From Diabrotica undecimpunctata (Eukaryota; Arthropoda; Insecta; Coleoptera; Chrysomelidae), in contig NC_092811.1 in NCBI RefSeq assembly GCF_040954645.1, forward strand, positions 83,647,063 through 83,711,062: 64,000 nucleotides of DNA. The letters run 5' to 3'. Position numbers and translations under genes: made by a program. The notes under the pieces were generated by a model. The model was not told the origin of the DNA. It did not search any database and saw nothing but the letters and a program-made list of their open reading frames with translations. Below are positions 11,690 to 21,979 of the stretch, one piece after another (position 1 is the first letter of the stretch; every line of letters starts with the position of its first letter).

Positions 11690-12060
11690 CAGGAATACGG
11701 CCTTTGCTGATAGCCAGCAATTCCTTCAAGAACTCTTCGGTAGGGAGATCGTTTATTTGTTTGTCATCAGTCAGTTTCATTAATTTATCGTGCGCTTTTT
11801 CTAGTGTGAGTTCAACATTGGTACATTCGTTCGGATCAAATAGTTACATGCATCTTGATCACACATACTTTTACTTTCCAATTTTTGATTGAAAGCGTTG
11901 CTCAATTCACGATTTGGCGATGACATTTCTAACTTCAGTAACAATCTGCCGCACATGACGCAATACATGACTTCGATTAAAAACAAAGCCTGGTTATCTA
12001 ACTGCTCATTCACCTCTAGAGTGAAATTTCTTAAACACGAATTCAATGTCAAATGTCATC
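11690..12060 (-). pseudogene. Unrecognised coding relic, one frameshift
   Basis: A minus-strand frame (12052-11801) encodes LEVNEQLDNQALFLIEVMYC and MSSPNRELSNAFNQKLESK. The sense continues in another frame with FDPNECTNVELTLEKAHDKL and LPTEEFLKELLAISKGRIP, so about 130 residues read as one protein with a single break near 11830. The composition is protein-like and unlike the LINE and transposase relics around it. I do not recognise the family. It could be a host-gene relic, a viral relic or part of an unknown element. Confidence 0.4.
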
Positions 12061-12194
12061 TGACATGTCATCCTGTAACGATAAGATTACTTTATCGTTA
12101 CTGAGAAATTTAAAATAACTTAATTCTGCCTGTAAGGTATGCAACCAACTATACATGTAATCGTATTATCAATTGTTTATCAATTGGTCAAACT

Positions 12195-12372
12195 GCTTAC
12201 CTGCCGCTTCCGCTTAGCTTGGAACTGACGGAAGCCGACGATTTTAAAAGTGTAAGAGCTCACTTTATATCTAACCTTCGAACGGGTCAGAAGAGTGATC
12301 CTTCAATGATCAACGCCACGTGGTTCAAGTTATCAGAAAAAAAACTTTTAAGTTATTCAGAGGTGAATTTAA
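12195..12372 (+). other. Unrecognised short open frame
   Basis: A plus-strand frame without ATG reads LPLPLSLELTEADDFKSVR, then AHFISNLRTGQKSDPSMINA and TWFKLSEKKLL, ending at TAA (about 12370-12372). It is 58 codons with balanced composition, unlike the flanking A+T-rich DNA. It could be an exon or an element fragment. I do not recognise it, and it is on the opposite strand to the neighbouring relic. Confidence 0.3.
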
Positions 12373-12379
12373 GTTAAAG

Positions 12380-13770
12380 AAGGCGTTTTTTTTTTTAAAT
12401 ATTAGAAGTTTTCAGAAAAGAAGATTTTGGTTTAATTGTTGAAATATTGTTGCGTTGGGTGAGTTTCATTTTAATTAAACTACATCATTATTTTTTTAAC
12501 CATTATTAGTTTCATATTAAAATCATTTATTCAATAATTTTACCTAAATTATATCAGTCAAATCACGTTCAGAATTCTTTCTGTTAGAAATTCTCCTAAG
12601 TACACGTTCTCATCAATATCCAAGCAATTCGGTAATGTAAGGAGATCCTTCCGATAATGTAAGGAGATTACTATTTGCCTATAATATATTCGTGATAAAT
12701 TTTAGTTCTTCAGTGAAATATTCATAGTAAAATCCCAACATTTTTTTTAAATACATAGTTTTCGATTAATTTTCCAAGGTCACAAAAAGTGTACGAAACC
12801 TTCACTAATTATCATCTTCGGACTAGTTTTTCTTGTCCTAACCGCCTTTTTGTTTATCAACTCTGAATAAAGCTAATGAGAGCTTCTTTGATTTTATTTT
12901 AGTCGTTGGAGGAAGAAGGAATATAAAGTCAATACAATAAAGATTATTTTGGATTTGGGGTAATAGCTTTCACTTGAGTTTAGTTTGGAGTTTTTTTTTG
13001 GAGTAGCGGTTCAGTTTGGTGCTAGAACAGTGGGCTTAAAGCTTTCACCCGAACGAGTCCCAGCGGCGTAAGGCGTCCGGAAGAAGAACCTTCTCGGCTT
13101 GAGAGTAGACAGGTTTTTTTTTTACTGTTTTTGTAATATCTTAAAAATAAGTTACTTAAATATTGTTTAAACTTTAGTGAGTGAACGAACCAAAACTTAA
13201 AAATAATTCTAGTCAATTTTCATAATTCATAATTGCGTATCATTATCTATATTACATTCAATTTTTTTCTTAACATCATTTGCTTATTTTTTTTGTCATT
13301 AAATATTTTAAATATATATAGGTATTAGTAATAACAGGGTAGGGGTGGATTTTAATACACTTTGTAAGGTCATTTGTGCACAAAGGTCCGTTTTGTATTT
13401 TTACAGCCCTACTGGTAACGTCACTGATTCATCTTGGATCTGTTCCTTTCTGAACAGACCAATTGAAATATATCTACAGGTTATCTGATTGGAATCAACT
13501 TAGAAATTGTCAAACTGATACATTGTGTTAAATATAGGGAGGGGTAATAATTGTTTGAATATATAAATAGGTTGGTTGTCAGTAAATTTTGTTTTAATTA
13601 ATGAATAAAACTTCACAATAAAAGTTCATACTTTTCTAGCATATTAGAGGGTGTAAATATATTGTAAATAGGGATCAATAGGTTTTTGTATAATAGGGTA
13701 TTTAAGTTAAATTGTACATTACGGTTTACAGGTTTTTCTATTTTATTATTATTAAATTGAGTTATAAGTA
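12380..13770. other. No gene seen
   Basis: A+T-rich sequence with one more G+C-rich island at about 13020-13110, which shows no tRNA or rRNA fold I can recognise. The minus-strand ORF there (13216-13022) has no motif. Confidence 0.4.
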
Positions 13771-13780
13771 ATAATCTGTT

Positions 13781-13820
13781 TTATTAAACAACCTTTTTTT
13801 TTAATAAGGTTGTTTAATAA
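13781..13820. repeat. Perfect 15 bp hairpin
   Basis: TTATTAAACAACCTT (13781-13795) is exactly reverse-complemented at 13806-13820, with a 10 nt T-rich loop between. It could be the palindromic tip of a foldback element or a cruciform-prone site. No duplication or partner is visible. Confidence 0.6.
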
Positions 13821-13839
13821 CAATATTTTTTTAATATAA

Positions 13840-14520
13840 GTTACAGAAAACATAGTTAGCAGCAGCAATAAAGTCACTAGGTGAACTGTTTGTTAGACTA
13901 AGAGTCCAGTAAACATCTTCCCTGGCGCCCAAATCATTCTTCTCTCATATATTCCTGTTGTCAGTACTTACCCTTAGTTCGTTTTGGTTATTCTTATATT
14001 TCCTTAGTTAATATACATCTTTCCTATTCTTTACTGTTTTCTCAGGGCATGCAAATAGGCCTAACCCTACCTTGAGTATCCACTGGCCAGTCTCAAGCAT
14101 ACCCAGCTAGCCGAACTGCATTCAGTTTCAACTCTTATTTTAATTTAGTTTCAAACTTATCTTCACACTACTCTACAGATCTTATAACATCAGGGACATA
14201 GTCCCAAGGGGATCTGCCTACTATATTTGTTACAGTAGCGCCCAAAGTGGAGCAATATAAATTTTGTTACAATCCTTGTACTTGTTCCACAGTTCAAGTG
14301 GATTCGATGGAAAGTATGCCGAAATAATTATCGCACTTAATAAGAGCAGAGTATCTCATTTGGAGATGCAGAAACGATTACTTCAGCAATTGTCATTTTC
14401 AAACAAATTAAGCTATTGACCTGCTGCACTAAATGATGAGCATACTACACCTTTGACAGTTAAAAGTAATTGAAATATCGACCCAAAAACATTTGTCAGC
14501 AACAACCGCAAATACAATTC
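13840..14520 (+). mobile_element. Possible LTR retrotransposon relic (LTR end, primer-binding site)
   Basis: At 14230-14260 the sequence TTGTTACA is followed directly by GTAGCGCCCAAAGTGGAGC. This resembles the LTR-end / tRNA-primer-binding-site junction (TGGCGCCCAACGTGGGGC-like) of Gypsy and related elements. About 45 bp on, a frame reads AEIIIALNKSRVSHLEMQKR and LLQQLSFSNKLS, which could be a gag N-terminus. No second LTR is visible and the extent of the LTR is a guess. Confidence 0.3.
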
Positions 14521-14871
14521 GCCACTTATCGGATGAATTATGTAAATGCAACCAAGAGCATTAGCAGAGATCACATCCGGAGATCAGGAACCGCTTCGCC
14601 TTGTTTCCTACGTTGAAATTTATTCGATATTGACCCCTGTTGCAGTGTTATCAAATCCTAAAAAATACCTCTAAGATCAAGATTAAGTCGATTTCGTATA
14701 CTTTATGATATTTTAATGGTTTTCCGGCTACTTTGGGCTAAACCGAATCCAAAAAACTAAGTATCATTAAAATCGGTACAGCCATTCTTAAGTTATAAAC
14801 CATCTAAGTAATATGATTTAAGACTTTGTTTCATATATAGAGATTGCATAAGATTTTTCAAATTTTAGATT

Positions 14872-14877
14872 TTTATT
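14872..14877 (-). promoter_or_regulatory. Candidate poly(A) signal of the DRC9-like gene
   Basis: AATAAA on the minus strand starts 14 nt downstream of the stop codon of the terminal exon. The spacing is short but acceptable. It is not proven, since A+T-rich DNA yields this hexamer often. Confidence 0.4.
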
Positions 14878-14890
14878 TACTAGCCAATGC

Positions 14891-14977
14891 TTATTTGTAT
14901 ATTTTAATTTTATCTTTCTTCTTTCCTCTTTTATAGGGACCCAATCGTTTTCTGACCATAATACATCTCCACCAAGC
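14891..14977 (-). CDS. IQCG: DRC9/IQCG-like gene, terminal coding exon (IQ motif)
   Basis: The minus-strand acceptor ATGATTTTAG precedes GCT at 14977. The exon encodes AWWRCIMVRKRLGPYKRGKK then KDKIKIYK and a TAA at 14893-14891. Joined in phase 0 to the exon ending at 20714 (VVIQ), it completes an IQ calmodulin-binding-type motif, IQAWWRCIMVRK, followed by a basic tail. The Gly usual at the sixth position after Q is Cys here. This matches the C-terminus of DRC9/IQCG proteins, in which the IQ motif also lies near the end. An AATAAA lies 14 nt beyond the stop. The identity rests on pattern and phase, not on a search. DRC10/IQCD is the main alternative. Confidence 0.75.
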   Translation of the reverse strand, partial: AWWRCIMVRKRLGPYKRGKKKDKIKIYK

Positions 14978-15180
14978 CTAAAATCATAAAAAATTTTCAT
15001 ATCATCAAAAAATATCAGGAAAAATTCAATAAAAAAAAATCAAAAACTTTATAGCGGTGCAGCAATACAGTCCATTATTCTAAAAAGTTGAAGAAAGCAT
15101 TGCAAATTGTCATGTCCTGGATTTTTTGAGAATATCGTAATATCTTCAGTTTCAGCTTACAAGCGAAGCAGTAACATCTC

Positions 15181-15215
15181 CAGAAGATGCCAACCCCTAA
15201 TGTTGGCGAAACGTC
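15181..15215 (+). other. Hammerhead-like core / Penelope-terminal hairpin
   Basis: CAGAAGA (15181-15187), one T, then GCCAAC pairing perfectly with GTTGGC (15202-15207) and directly followed by GAAAC (15208-15212). This follows the layout CUGANGA - stem II - GAAAC of hammerhead ribozymes, which are known from the terminal repeats of Penelope-like elements. However, the second core base is A rather than U and there is an extra base before the stem. It is probably a decayed or non-catalytic relative. Confidence 0.3.
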
Positions 15216-15599
15216 GAGAACTAATCTCAGAAGACAACGGTCTAACAGCCCGAACAAACAGTTTAACAATATCGCAATAGACAAAATTTTTAAGTTATGA
15301 GAATCTGCAGCTGGTGCGGTTTCTTTTGAGACGATATGACTGTTGTCAATTGAACGACTATTGCTTAAATTATTAATAGTGTGTGTGTATAAGAGAATAT
15401 GGCTTGGAAGCAGGTCGTTAGCCACAGATTTTTATTTGTTATTGTTTAGCATAATATTTTGATTTGTTTTTTATCTGTCACTGTTGCATTAAAATTGCTA
15501 TATTTATTTCTTTCAAATAGTCAATCAGTAATTTAATTATTTTCATATCATGGAAACTTAGTAAATACTCTATACTAATTGGAAACCATAATTGTTCTT

Positions 15600-16560
15600 G
15601 TTGTAGACTGTAATACTATTGTTGTGTAACCTGGAAAAAACCAGAAGACCTAAAATACTATAGACCCATAAGTTTTCTGTCGATTCTATCATAGCTATTC
15701 GAAAGGCTTTTTTTGATAAGATTGATTCCAATCTTAGAAAAAACTAAACTTATTCCCGACCACCAATTCGGCTTCAGGTTAAAGCATGGAACAATCAAAC
15801 ATGTCCACAGAATAGTAAAAAAATCTCGTATGCACTTGAAAGTAAACCCTACTCTTAGCAGCCTTCCTAGACGTCAGTCAAGCCTTCGATAAGGTTTGAC
15901 ATAAAGGCCTACTTTATATGATAAGGAAACAATTGCCGTATCCTTTCTTTCCACTCCTAAAATCCTACTTATCAGATAGATACTTCCTGATAAAGCAGCA
16001 CGATGAAATGAGATCAATTCAATACGCGTAAGCATCTTAACCTTAAGCAATGAAGTAAGGCAAACGACATAAAATACTTAGGTATCCATCTTGACAAACG
16101 ACTAACCTGGCAGAAACACATCTTTACCAAAAGAAAACAAATGGGCATTAAATTTAATTTAGACATATGTACTGGTTAATTGGTCGAAACTCTAAATTAA
16201 CATTGGACAATAAACTGCTTATATACAGGGCGATCCTCAATCAAGCCCATATGAACATATAGTATTCAGCTATGGGGCACCGCTAGCAATTCTAATCTTG
16301 CAATCCTTCAACGCTTCCTGAATAAAGTGTTAAGGTTTATAGTAACATACCATTACATTCTCCTCTATAGAAAAAGATCTGGAAGTGCCTTCGGTAAAAA
16401 AGTTAATTAAAAAATTAAAATTAGAAGCAAATTATAGTGTCAAATATGGCGAACGGATAAAACGAAGCAGTTATTCGATGACAATAAATAAGCTGAAACG
16501 TTTTAAACCAAATGATCTACCAAACAGATTTAATGTTTAAGCAAAACCAACTGTTTTAAA
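15600..16560 (+). mobile_element. Jockey-like LINE fragment
   Basis: Plus-strand frames in sequence: KYYRPISFLSILS, LIPILEKTKLIPDHQFGFR, GTIKHVHRIVKK, then with frameshifts a SQAFDK-type box and AFLDVSQ remnants. A late RT/C-terminal section ends in DLEVPSVKKLIKKLKLEA. These are the RT thumb-to-palm motifs and C-terminus of Jockey-clade polymerases. The catalytic ADD box is lost in an internal deletion (about 16020-16040). Confidence 0.65.
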
Positions 16561-16899
16561 TTCTACCTTAACTATGTGATATGTAGTTGTGATTGTGTTT
16601 TATTATTTTATTGCTTTTAACTTACATACTTTTTAATTAAACTATTTATAATAAATTAGTATTAGTTATAGTTGCTAAATAAAGGAAAAGAACTCTCCAC
16701 TGGAAGTGGCTCCTGCTATGTAAAAAAGTAAATTACCTATTATTCTTTATTTTTGGATAGATTGTAATTTTAATTGAAGTTAGTAAAAAATAAAAAAAAA
16801 TATGAGTGATAGATAAAAATTTTGGGGACTTAACCTAACGGACAACTTTAATAACGACTAGATGTCAGTTTAGAGTATAGAAGATCTACAACATCTTAT

Positions 16900-17640
16900 C
16901 GAAAGCTTAAGTATGAATAGTGCTGAGATGGGAATTACTAGTAACGCTAAAAAACGAAGTACATGCCAATTACAAATAGACCACAAAATATACATCAACT
17001 ATTGACAATTAATGGTAACGTGATAGAACAAGTAGAAAAATATCAGTAGTTAGGAACTTTCATTAATGAAACCAATGATCATACTGCAGAAATAAACAGG
17101 CGAATAGAGATTACCAGATCAGCATTTATACGAATGAAGCCACTCCTAAAGTGCAAAAATTTAAATTTGGATACCTATCCGACTACGTACCATTCGCTGT
17201 TATATATTTTTAATATTATTATATGGAGCTGAGACTTGGACATTAAAAAAATGCAATTTAAAAATAATCGAGGCTTTCGAATACTGGTTATACCGCAGAG
17301 TATTAAAAATATCATGGACTGATAGAATTACATATAAAGAAGTACTGGAAAGGGTTGGTAAAGAAACAGAACTAATCACCACTATACAAACCAGAAAACT
17401 GGAATACCTAGGCCACGTGATGAGGGGACCAAAATATGAAATTTGAGACTCATCATACAGGGAAAGATTCAAGGAAGAAGATCTGTTGGCCGGAGGCAAA
17501 ACTCATGGTTGAATAATCTACGTGATTGGTATCAATGTAGATCGATTGATTTGTTTAGGTAAGCAAGTTCAAAAATAAAAATAGCCATTATGATTGCCAA
17601 CCTCCGTAAAGAGACGGCACACTCTAAGAAGGAGATATCA
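16900..17640 (+). mobile_element. RTE-A LINE fragment, C-terminal part
   Basis: Plus-strand pieces include VEKYQ.LGTFINETNDHTAE (one stop), RRIEITRSAFIRMKPL, WLYRRVLKISWTDRI, RKLEYLGHVMRGPKYE and RRQNSWLNNLRDWYQC, followed by IAIMIANLRKETAHSKK. This is the same C-terminal order as the other RTE-A copies. It has several stops and frameshifts and no clear flanking duplication. Confidence 0.7.
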
Positions 17641-17889
17641 GTTTAACGGCTTGAATCGAACAGAGTTATGACGACTTCGTTTATATTTTTTTGTAGGGTA
17701 TTGCTGTTCCCTTTTTTGCTCATAGTGATTCGGAGTGTAACCACAAATAGATATTTTAATGGAGTACGGTGTGAAGGTGCAAAGAAGAAGTAAAGGATAG
17801 TAAGTGTTATTAGCCATTACTTTGCTACTAAGAGAAGGTTTCAAATATGTTAACAGTTTTGAAAACGGCTCTTTAATTCAGCTTTTTTG

Positions 17890-18440
17890 GTTGTGCAGAT
17901 TGTAAATTACGAGATATCAAAGTTCTCATCAGAAAGTTTGGTGCCTCCTGCCAAGTTAAGACGCTTAGCTGGCGCAGAAACGGGAACTTTAGCTTGGGGA
18001 ATAGTTACTGTATCTGTTCATTATTCACCGTTTGTTTATTATTCTCTTTTTATCTTTCCTTTGGTTGTCATAAGTGGTTAGTATTCATGTTTTACTTGCC
18101 CAGCACTACATAAAGGCGCGCTCTGTACTCGACAACAGGTCTAATGAAAGTTTTGTACTTGTGAAGGAGAGTCCGGTGGTGATTGTTCCCTAGTTTACCT
18201 CTTAGTGATTACAGAAGATTGGTCGCCATCTGTTAAGGGTGTTTTTAATATCGATGTTCCAGTTAAGCGTCTTAAAAAATTCAAGAACTAATAAAAACTC
18301 ACACAGGAAATCTAAATTATTACTGTTAATAATATTAAAAGTTTTGCAGCTCAACCATTAAATTAAGCTATATGTATAAGTTAAATGGTTTGTGGAGAAG
18401 ATCCTAATTTGAGCCTTGTAGTTAACATGAGCCCCTATAA
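17890..18440 (-). mobile_element. Jockey/CR1-like LINE C-terminal scrap
   Basis: On the minus strand, LNWNIDIKNTLNRWRPIF and then, after shifts, HRTLLHKYKTFIRPVVEYRA correspond to the LDxKLNWxxHI and LLYKTYIRPILEYG motifs that follow the RT domain in Jockey/CR1-type polymerases. Heavily frameshifted. The boundaries are approximate. Confidence 0.45.
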
Positions 18441-18779
18441 AAAAGTGGGCATGACAGGTAGCATCATATTTCAAAAATCGGTCGAAGTTAGGAATGCCAG
18501 ACGTTGGTTAATTTGCAGATCTCCCGTAACTCCTTATATGTTCGAGTGGCTTTAGTGCGTTCGACAGATTTCTGATATTTTATATTCACGGTAAGTTGTA
18601 ATTATTAAATTATTATTGTGTTTGTTATATTTGTGAAATATCTGTTGTATGTGCTTAAGTGTAACTTGTTGAGTTTGTATTTTAGGATACTATAGGCGTC
18701 TTGACTCAATGCTAAGCTATAAAAATTTTTGTCATCATATTGTGATCGTGTGCAATGTAGCTAATATGGCCCTTACAGG

Positions 18780-20500
18780 TTCAGAGAAAAAACATAAGAA
18801 AAAATAAATATGCAGCTTCTAGCAATAGAAGCTGCATATTATAGCCTAACATGAAAAGACATTTGCAAAATGGCATACACATTATCTACGAAGAATGTAT
18901 CAATTATCAATTTAAAAATAATAACAAAATGAGTAAGGAGTTTAAGCCAAGAAAAGAGAGCTGTAAGGATGGAGAAGGAAATATCCTAGGTGATACGGTC
19001 TCAATCTTGAACCGATGAGTTGAATTTTTCGACGCAAAATTTGACAGATATTATATCGAAGATGCAGATAATACCGCAGCAGATCGAAATAATTGGAATC
19101 TATTCAACCCAAACGAAAGACCACTTACCGCTGAAGAGGTTGCTCAAGCCATTAAAAATAATAAATCAAGCTTAAAAATAATAAATCACCAGGAACTGAT
19201 AAAATTTGCAGTGAGCTCTACAAGAATGGTGGTGACGCCCTGCTACAAGCACTGCATAAATTGCACTGCACTTCTTGCCTGGCAAAATGAGACCATGTCC
19301 TATGAATAATTTTAAGACGTGATATGCCTGTTACATAAAAAAGGCGATCAGCTCCAGTGTTACAACTACAGAGGTATAACCCTGTTAACAACTGCTTACA
19401 AAATACTAGCAAATATTATCTATGACAGTCTACAAGTTTACACAGTTGGCATAGTTGGAAAATACCAAGCCGGATTTAAATCGATATTTTCATACCGAAT
19501 TTAAAACAGTCATATATTCATGGAACATACTGTATAATCATGTAAGTAATCACCACATGTTATTTTTATTACCACATACTTGCTTTTTAGAACTTCCTGA
19601 TGACGGTCTAATAGGACCGAATATGTTTTTAATTAACTAATCCTTTTGGATAATGTTTTATACTTAATATACTTGTTAGAATAGAATTAGGAGTAGATAT
19701 AAGTCAATAAACTGAGAAAATAAGGGAATCCCTATTAACGGAAGATACTTGAATCACCTTAGATACGCAGATGATGTACTAATAGCCGACACGTGAAATG
19801 CACTGAATACGATGATTGAGGAGCTTCACACAGAATCTCTAAAAAAGGACTAGAAATAAATTTCAGCAAAACTAAAATAATATTAAACAAAGATGACAAA
19901 CCTATGATAAACATCCAAGGGACAGAGATAGAACACGTAGATGAATATACATATCTGGGTCAAAATGTCAAGGTGAGCAAAGAAAATCAGACTACTGAAA
20001 TAAGCAGACGTGTAAAAATGGGATGGGCAGCATTCGGAAGCATTATACCTACTGTAAAATAAAAATATACCTCAAAGACTGCGAACCAAAGTGTTTAATA
20101 CCAGTATCCTACCTCTACCTACATATGGAGCTCAAACCTGGAGATTCACTAGAATAAACATGGACAAGATCGGAAAAACTCAGAGAGCTATGGAATGACA
20201 GATGCTGGGTATCTCACTCAAAGACCATAAAACCAATGAAGACATTCGTAATACAACAAAATTAAAAGATGCTGTCGAACAGGCACCTAAACTAAAATGG
20301 AAATGGGCTGGACATAACGAACGTCTCGCGGATGGCCGACGGAATAAAGAAATCGGGAATTGGCGGCCATATGAAGCCAAAAGACCACTAGGAAGACCGC
20401 AAAACGCTGGAGCGACGATATTAAAAGAACTGCAGGACCAATGTGGAAACGTCTTACAAACAACAGAGATGAATTGCGAGAATTAGGAGAGGCCTAATTC
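18780..20500 (+). mobile_element. RTE-C LINE, degenerate, internally interrupted
   Basis: Plus-strand order: CKDGEGNILGD and ERPLTAEEVAQAIKNNKS (linker to RT), VICLLHKKGDQLQCYNYRGI and TLLTTAYKILANIIYDSL (RT), VGKYQAGFK. About 250 bp at 19490-19735 do not fit. Then NHLRYADDVLIADT with an intact YADD box, EHVDEYTYLGQNV, MGWAAFG, QRAMERQMLGISLKDHKTNE (frame-corrected) and LKWKWAGHNERLADGR, ending near RPQ.RWSDDIKRTAG. Coherent but full of frameshifts. Confidence 0.75.
19597..19621 (+). other. CTGATGA hairpin motif
   Basis: CTGATGA, one C, GGTC pairing with GACC (19615-19618), then GAA. This is the same layout as the motif at 15181, with the canonical CUGAUGA core but an extra base before the stem and no GAAAC. 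It lies in the 19490-19735 interval that interrupts the RTE-C element, so that interval may derive from a Penelope-like terminal repeat. Confidence 0.25.
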
Positions 20501-20713
20501 GGCGATCCGAATAGAGAGAAGGGCTTAAAAAATACTTATTAGAAACAAACAAGTTTTTATATTTCCTTTTTATCTTTTCTTATTAAGTGAGGATTCGAAA
20601 TATGCATAATGCAAAATAAAATAATAAGCGAAACAACCCGAACGCAAAGTGAAATACCATATAAGCAGTATATACCAGCTTTTTAATAAGTTATACAAAA
20701 GTGAAACCCATAC

Positions 20714-20953
20714 CTGTATAACAACTGAAGCCCATTTTACCAACTTGGCACGTTTCCGCCGTATCTCTCTTTCTTTCTTATACTGCTTCCATTCTATCAT
20801 TTCTTTTTGTCGTTTCTCAAATTCACACAAAACTTCTTTATGCAGCACACACAGTTTTTCGAGTTTTCTTTGCATGTCAATTATTTCGATCTCTCTTCTC
20901 TCGATTTCTTCGTCATAGTGCTTTACCAAGTAGTTAATTTCATCCAACATATC
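20714..20953 (-). CDS. IQCG: DRC9/IQCG-like gene, penultimate exon (coiled coil)
   Basis: The minus-strand acceptor TTTTAATAG precedes GAT ATG at 20953. The donor is CAG|GTATGG after 20714. The 240 bp exon gives exactly 80 codons (phase 0 at both ends): DMLDEINYLVKHYDEEIERR, EIEIIDMQRKLEKLCVL and so on, a charged alpha-helical/coiled-coil stretch ending RRKRAKLVKWASVVIQ. The final IQ begins the calmodulin-type motif completed by the exon at 14977. The spacing of a KHYDEE-type helix before the IQ matches the C-terminal third of DRC9. The intron to the terminal exon is about 5.7 kb and contains Jockey, RTE-A and RTE-C relics. Confidence 0.75.
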
Positions 20954-21184
20954 CTATTAAAATAATGGTTTGTAAAAATTATTACCAGTGCGATAATAAT
21001 TACACAACAAATTTTAAAATGCAAGCAAATCGTAACTGAACACAAATAATTCTACCTGCAAACTAAAAGTATGAGTGATAAACTCAATCTATTGATTGTA
21101 CAGTTCAAAGGGATTGTTTGGCCTTTCCATACCGTGAAGATAATAGATTTTTTACAGACAAACTACATATATGTTTAATCTAGA

Positions 21185-21480
21185 AGATATTATACTTCTT
21201 TTTCTTCTTCTAAAAGTGTCCTCTCCTCAATATTTCAATGAAGATTGGCTATTATAATTGCAAACTCTTCTCTGTTCTTATTAGCTGTTTAAAATGTAGC
21301 TATGTTCATTGTCGGATGTTTGTTAGCCATGATAGTTTTTTCCTTTCTAGTCCCCTCTTTTCCTTGATTTTTCTCTTTCTCTATTATTTCTTAGTATGTG
21401 GCCTAGGTATGATGTTTTTCTAACTTCAACACTCGCTTTGTTAAATAGTTCTCATTCCTTGTCTATTATATTTAGCACTT
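21185..21480 (-). mobile_element. RTE-A-like 3' end scrap
   Basis: A CTTCTTTTTCTTCTTCT run (an AAG-type tail in sense) is followed by sequence whose minus strand reads EEFAIIIANL, the penultimate motif of RTE-A polymerases. Only the extreme 3' end is recognisable. Confidence 0.45.
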
Positions 21481-21979
21481 CTTCTTTTAACGTATAGGAT
21501 GTTCATAAAATCTTAAAGGATTCTCCGGTAGATCTACACTTTAAAGGCGCCTAATTTATTTACGGTTAATGTTTTAAGTCTGATCAAAAGATATTGAATG
21601 TTTACCCTCGAGTTGATATTGATTTTCAAAATCACCGGTCGCTTCAAGCATTGTTTCTCAGAGAATAGTTTATTTTATAGAAAAAGTCCTAACAATCATT
21701 TTCGTTTAAAATCATCTCAGCTACATTTGTTATTTGAAATATTTTTTTCTACTGTGCATAGATTCTTAGTAAACAGATTTTTCCGTTTTCCCTCCTACAA
21801 GGGGAATAAGGGGTACGTGTAGTAATAGAAATATGCTTTTTATGGACAAAGCATACAAAAAGTTAAAAAAATAACAATACCAATTAAAATTTACTAAAAT
21901 TACATAAATGTCAATATCACAAAATAAAATATACAATCCATTGCAATATTTCACTAAATTGCAAATTCGTTAAGATACT

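Noticed and set aside
12203..12220. Strong minus-strand donor CAG|GTAAGC
   Set aside because: The upstream minus-strand sequence is full of stops in all frames. The open frame there is on the plus strand.
15075..15425. 116-codon minus-strand ORF with hydrophobic stretches
   Set aside because: No motif. It overlaps the hammerhead-like/Penelope-terminal hairpin on the other strand and lies in the intron between the last two DRC9-like exons.
18589..18695. Apparent plus-strand intron: CACG|GTAAGT to TTTTAG|GATAC
   Set aside because: Good splice-like signals but no coding sense on either side, and such signals are frequent in A+T-rich DNA.
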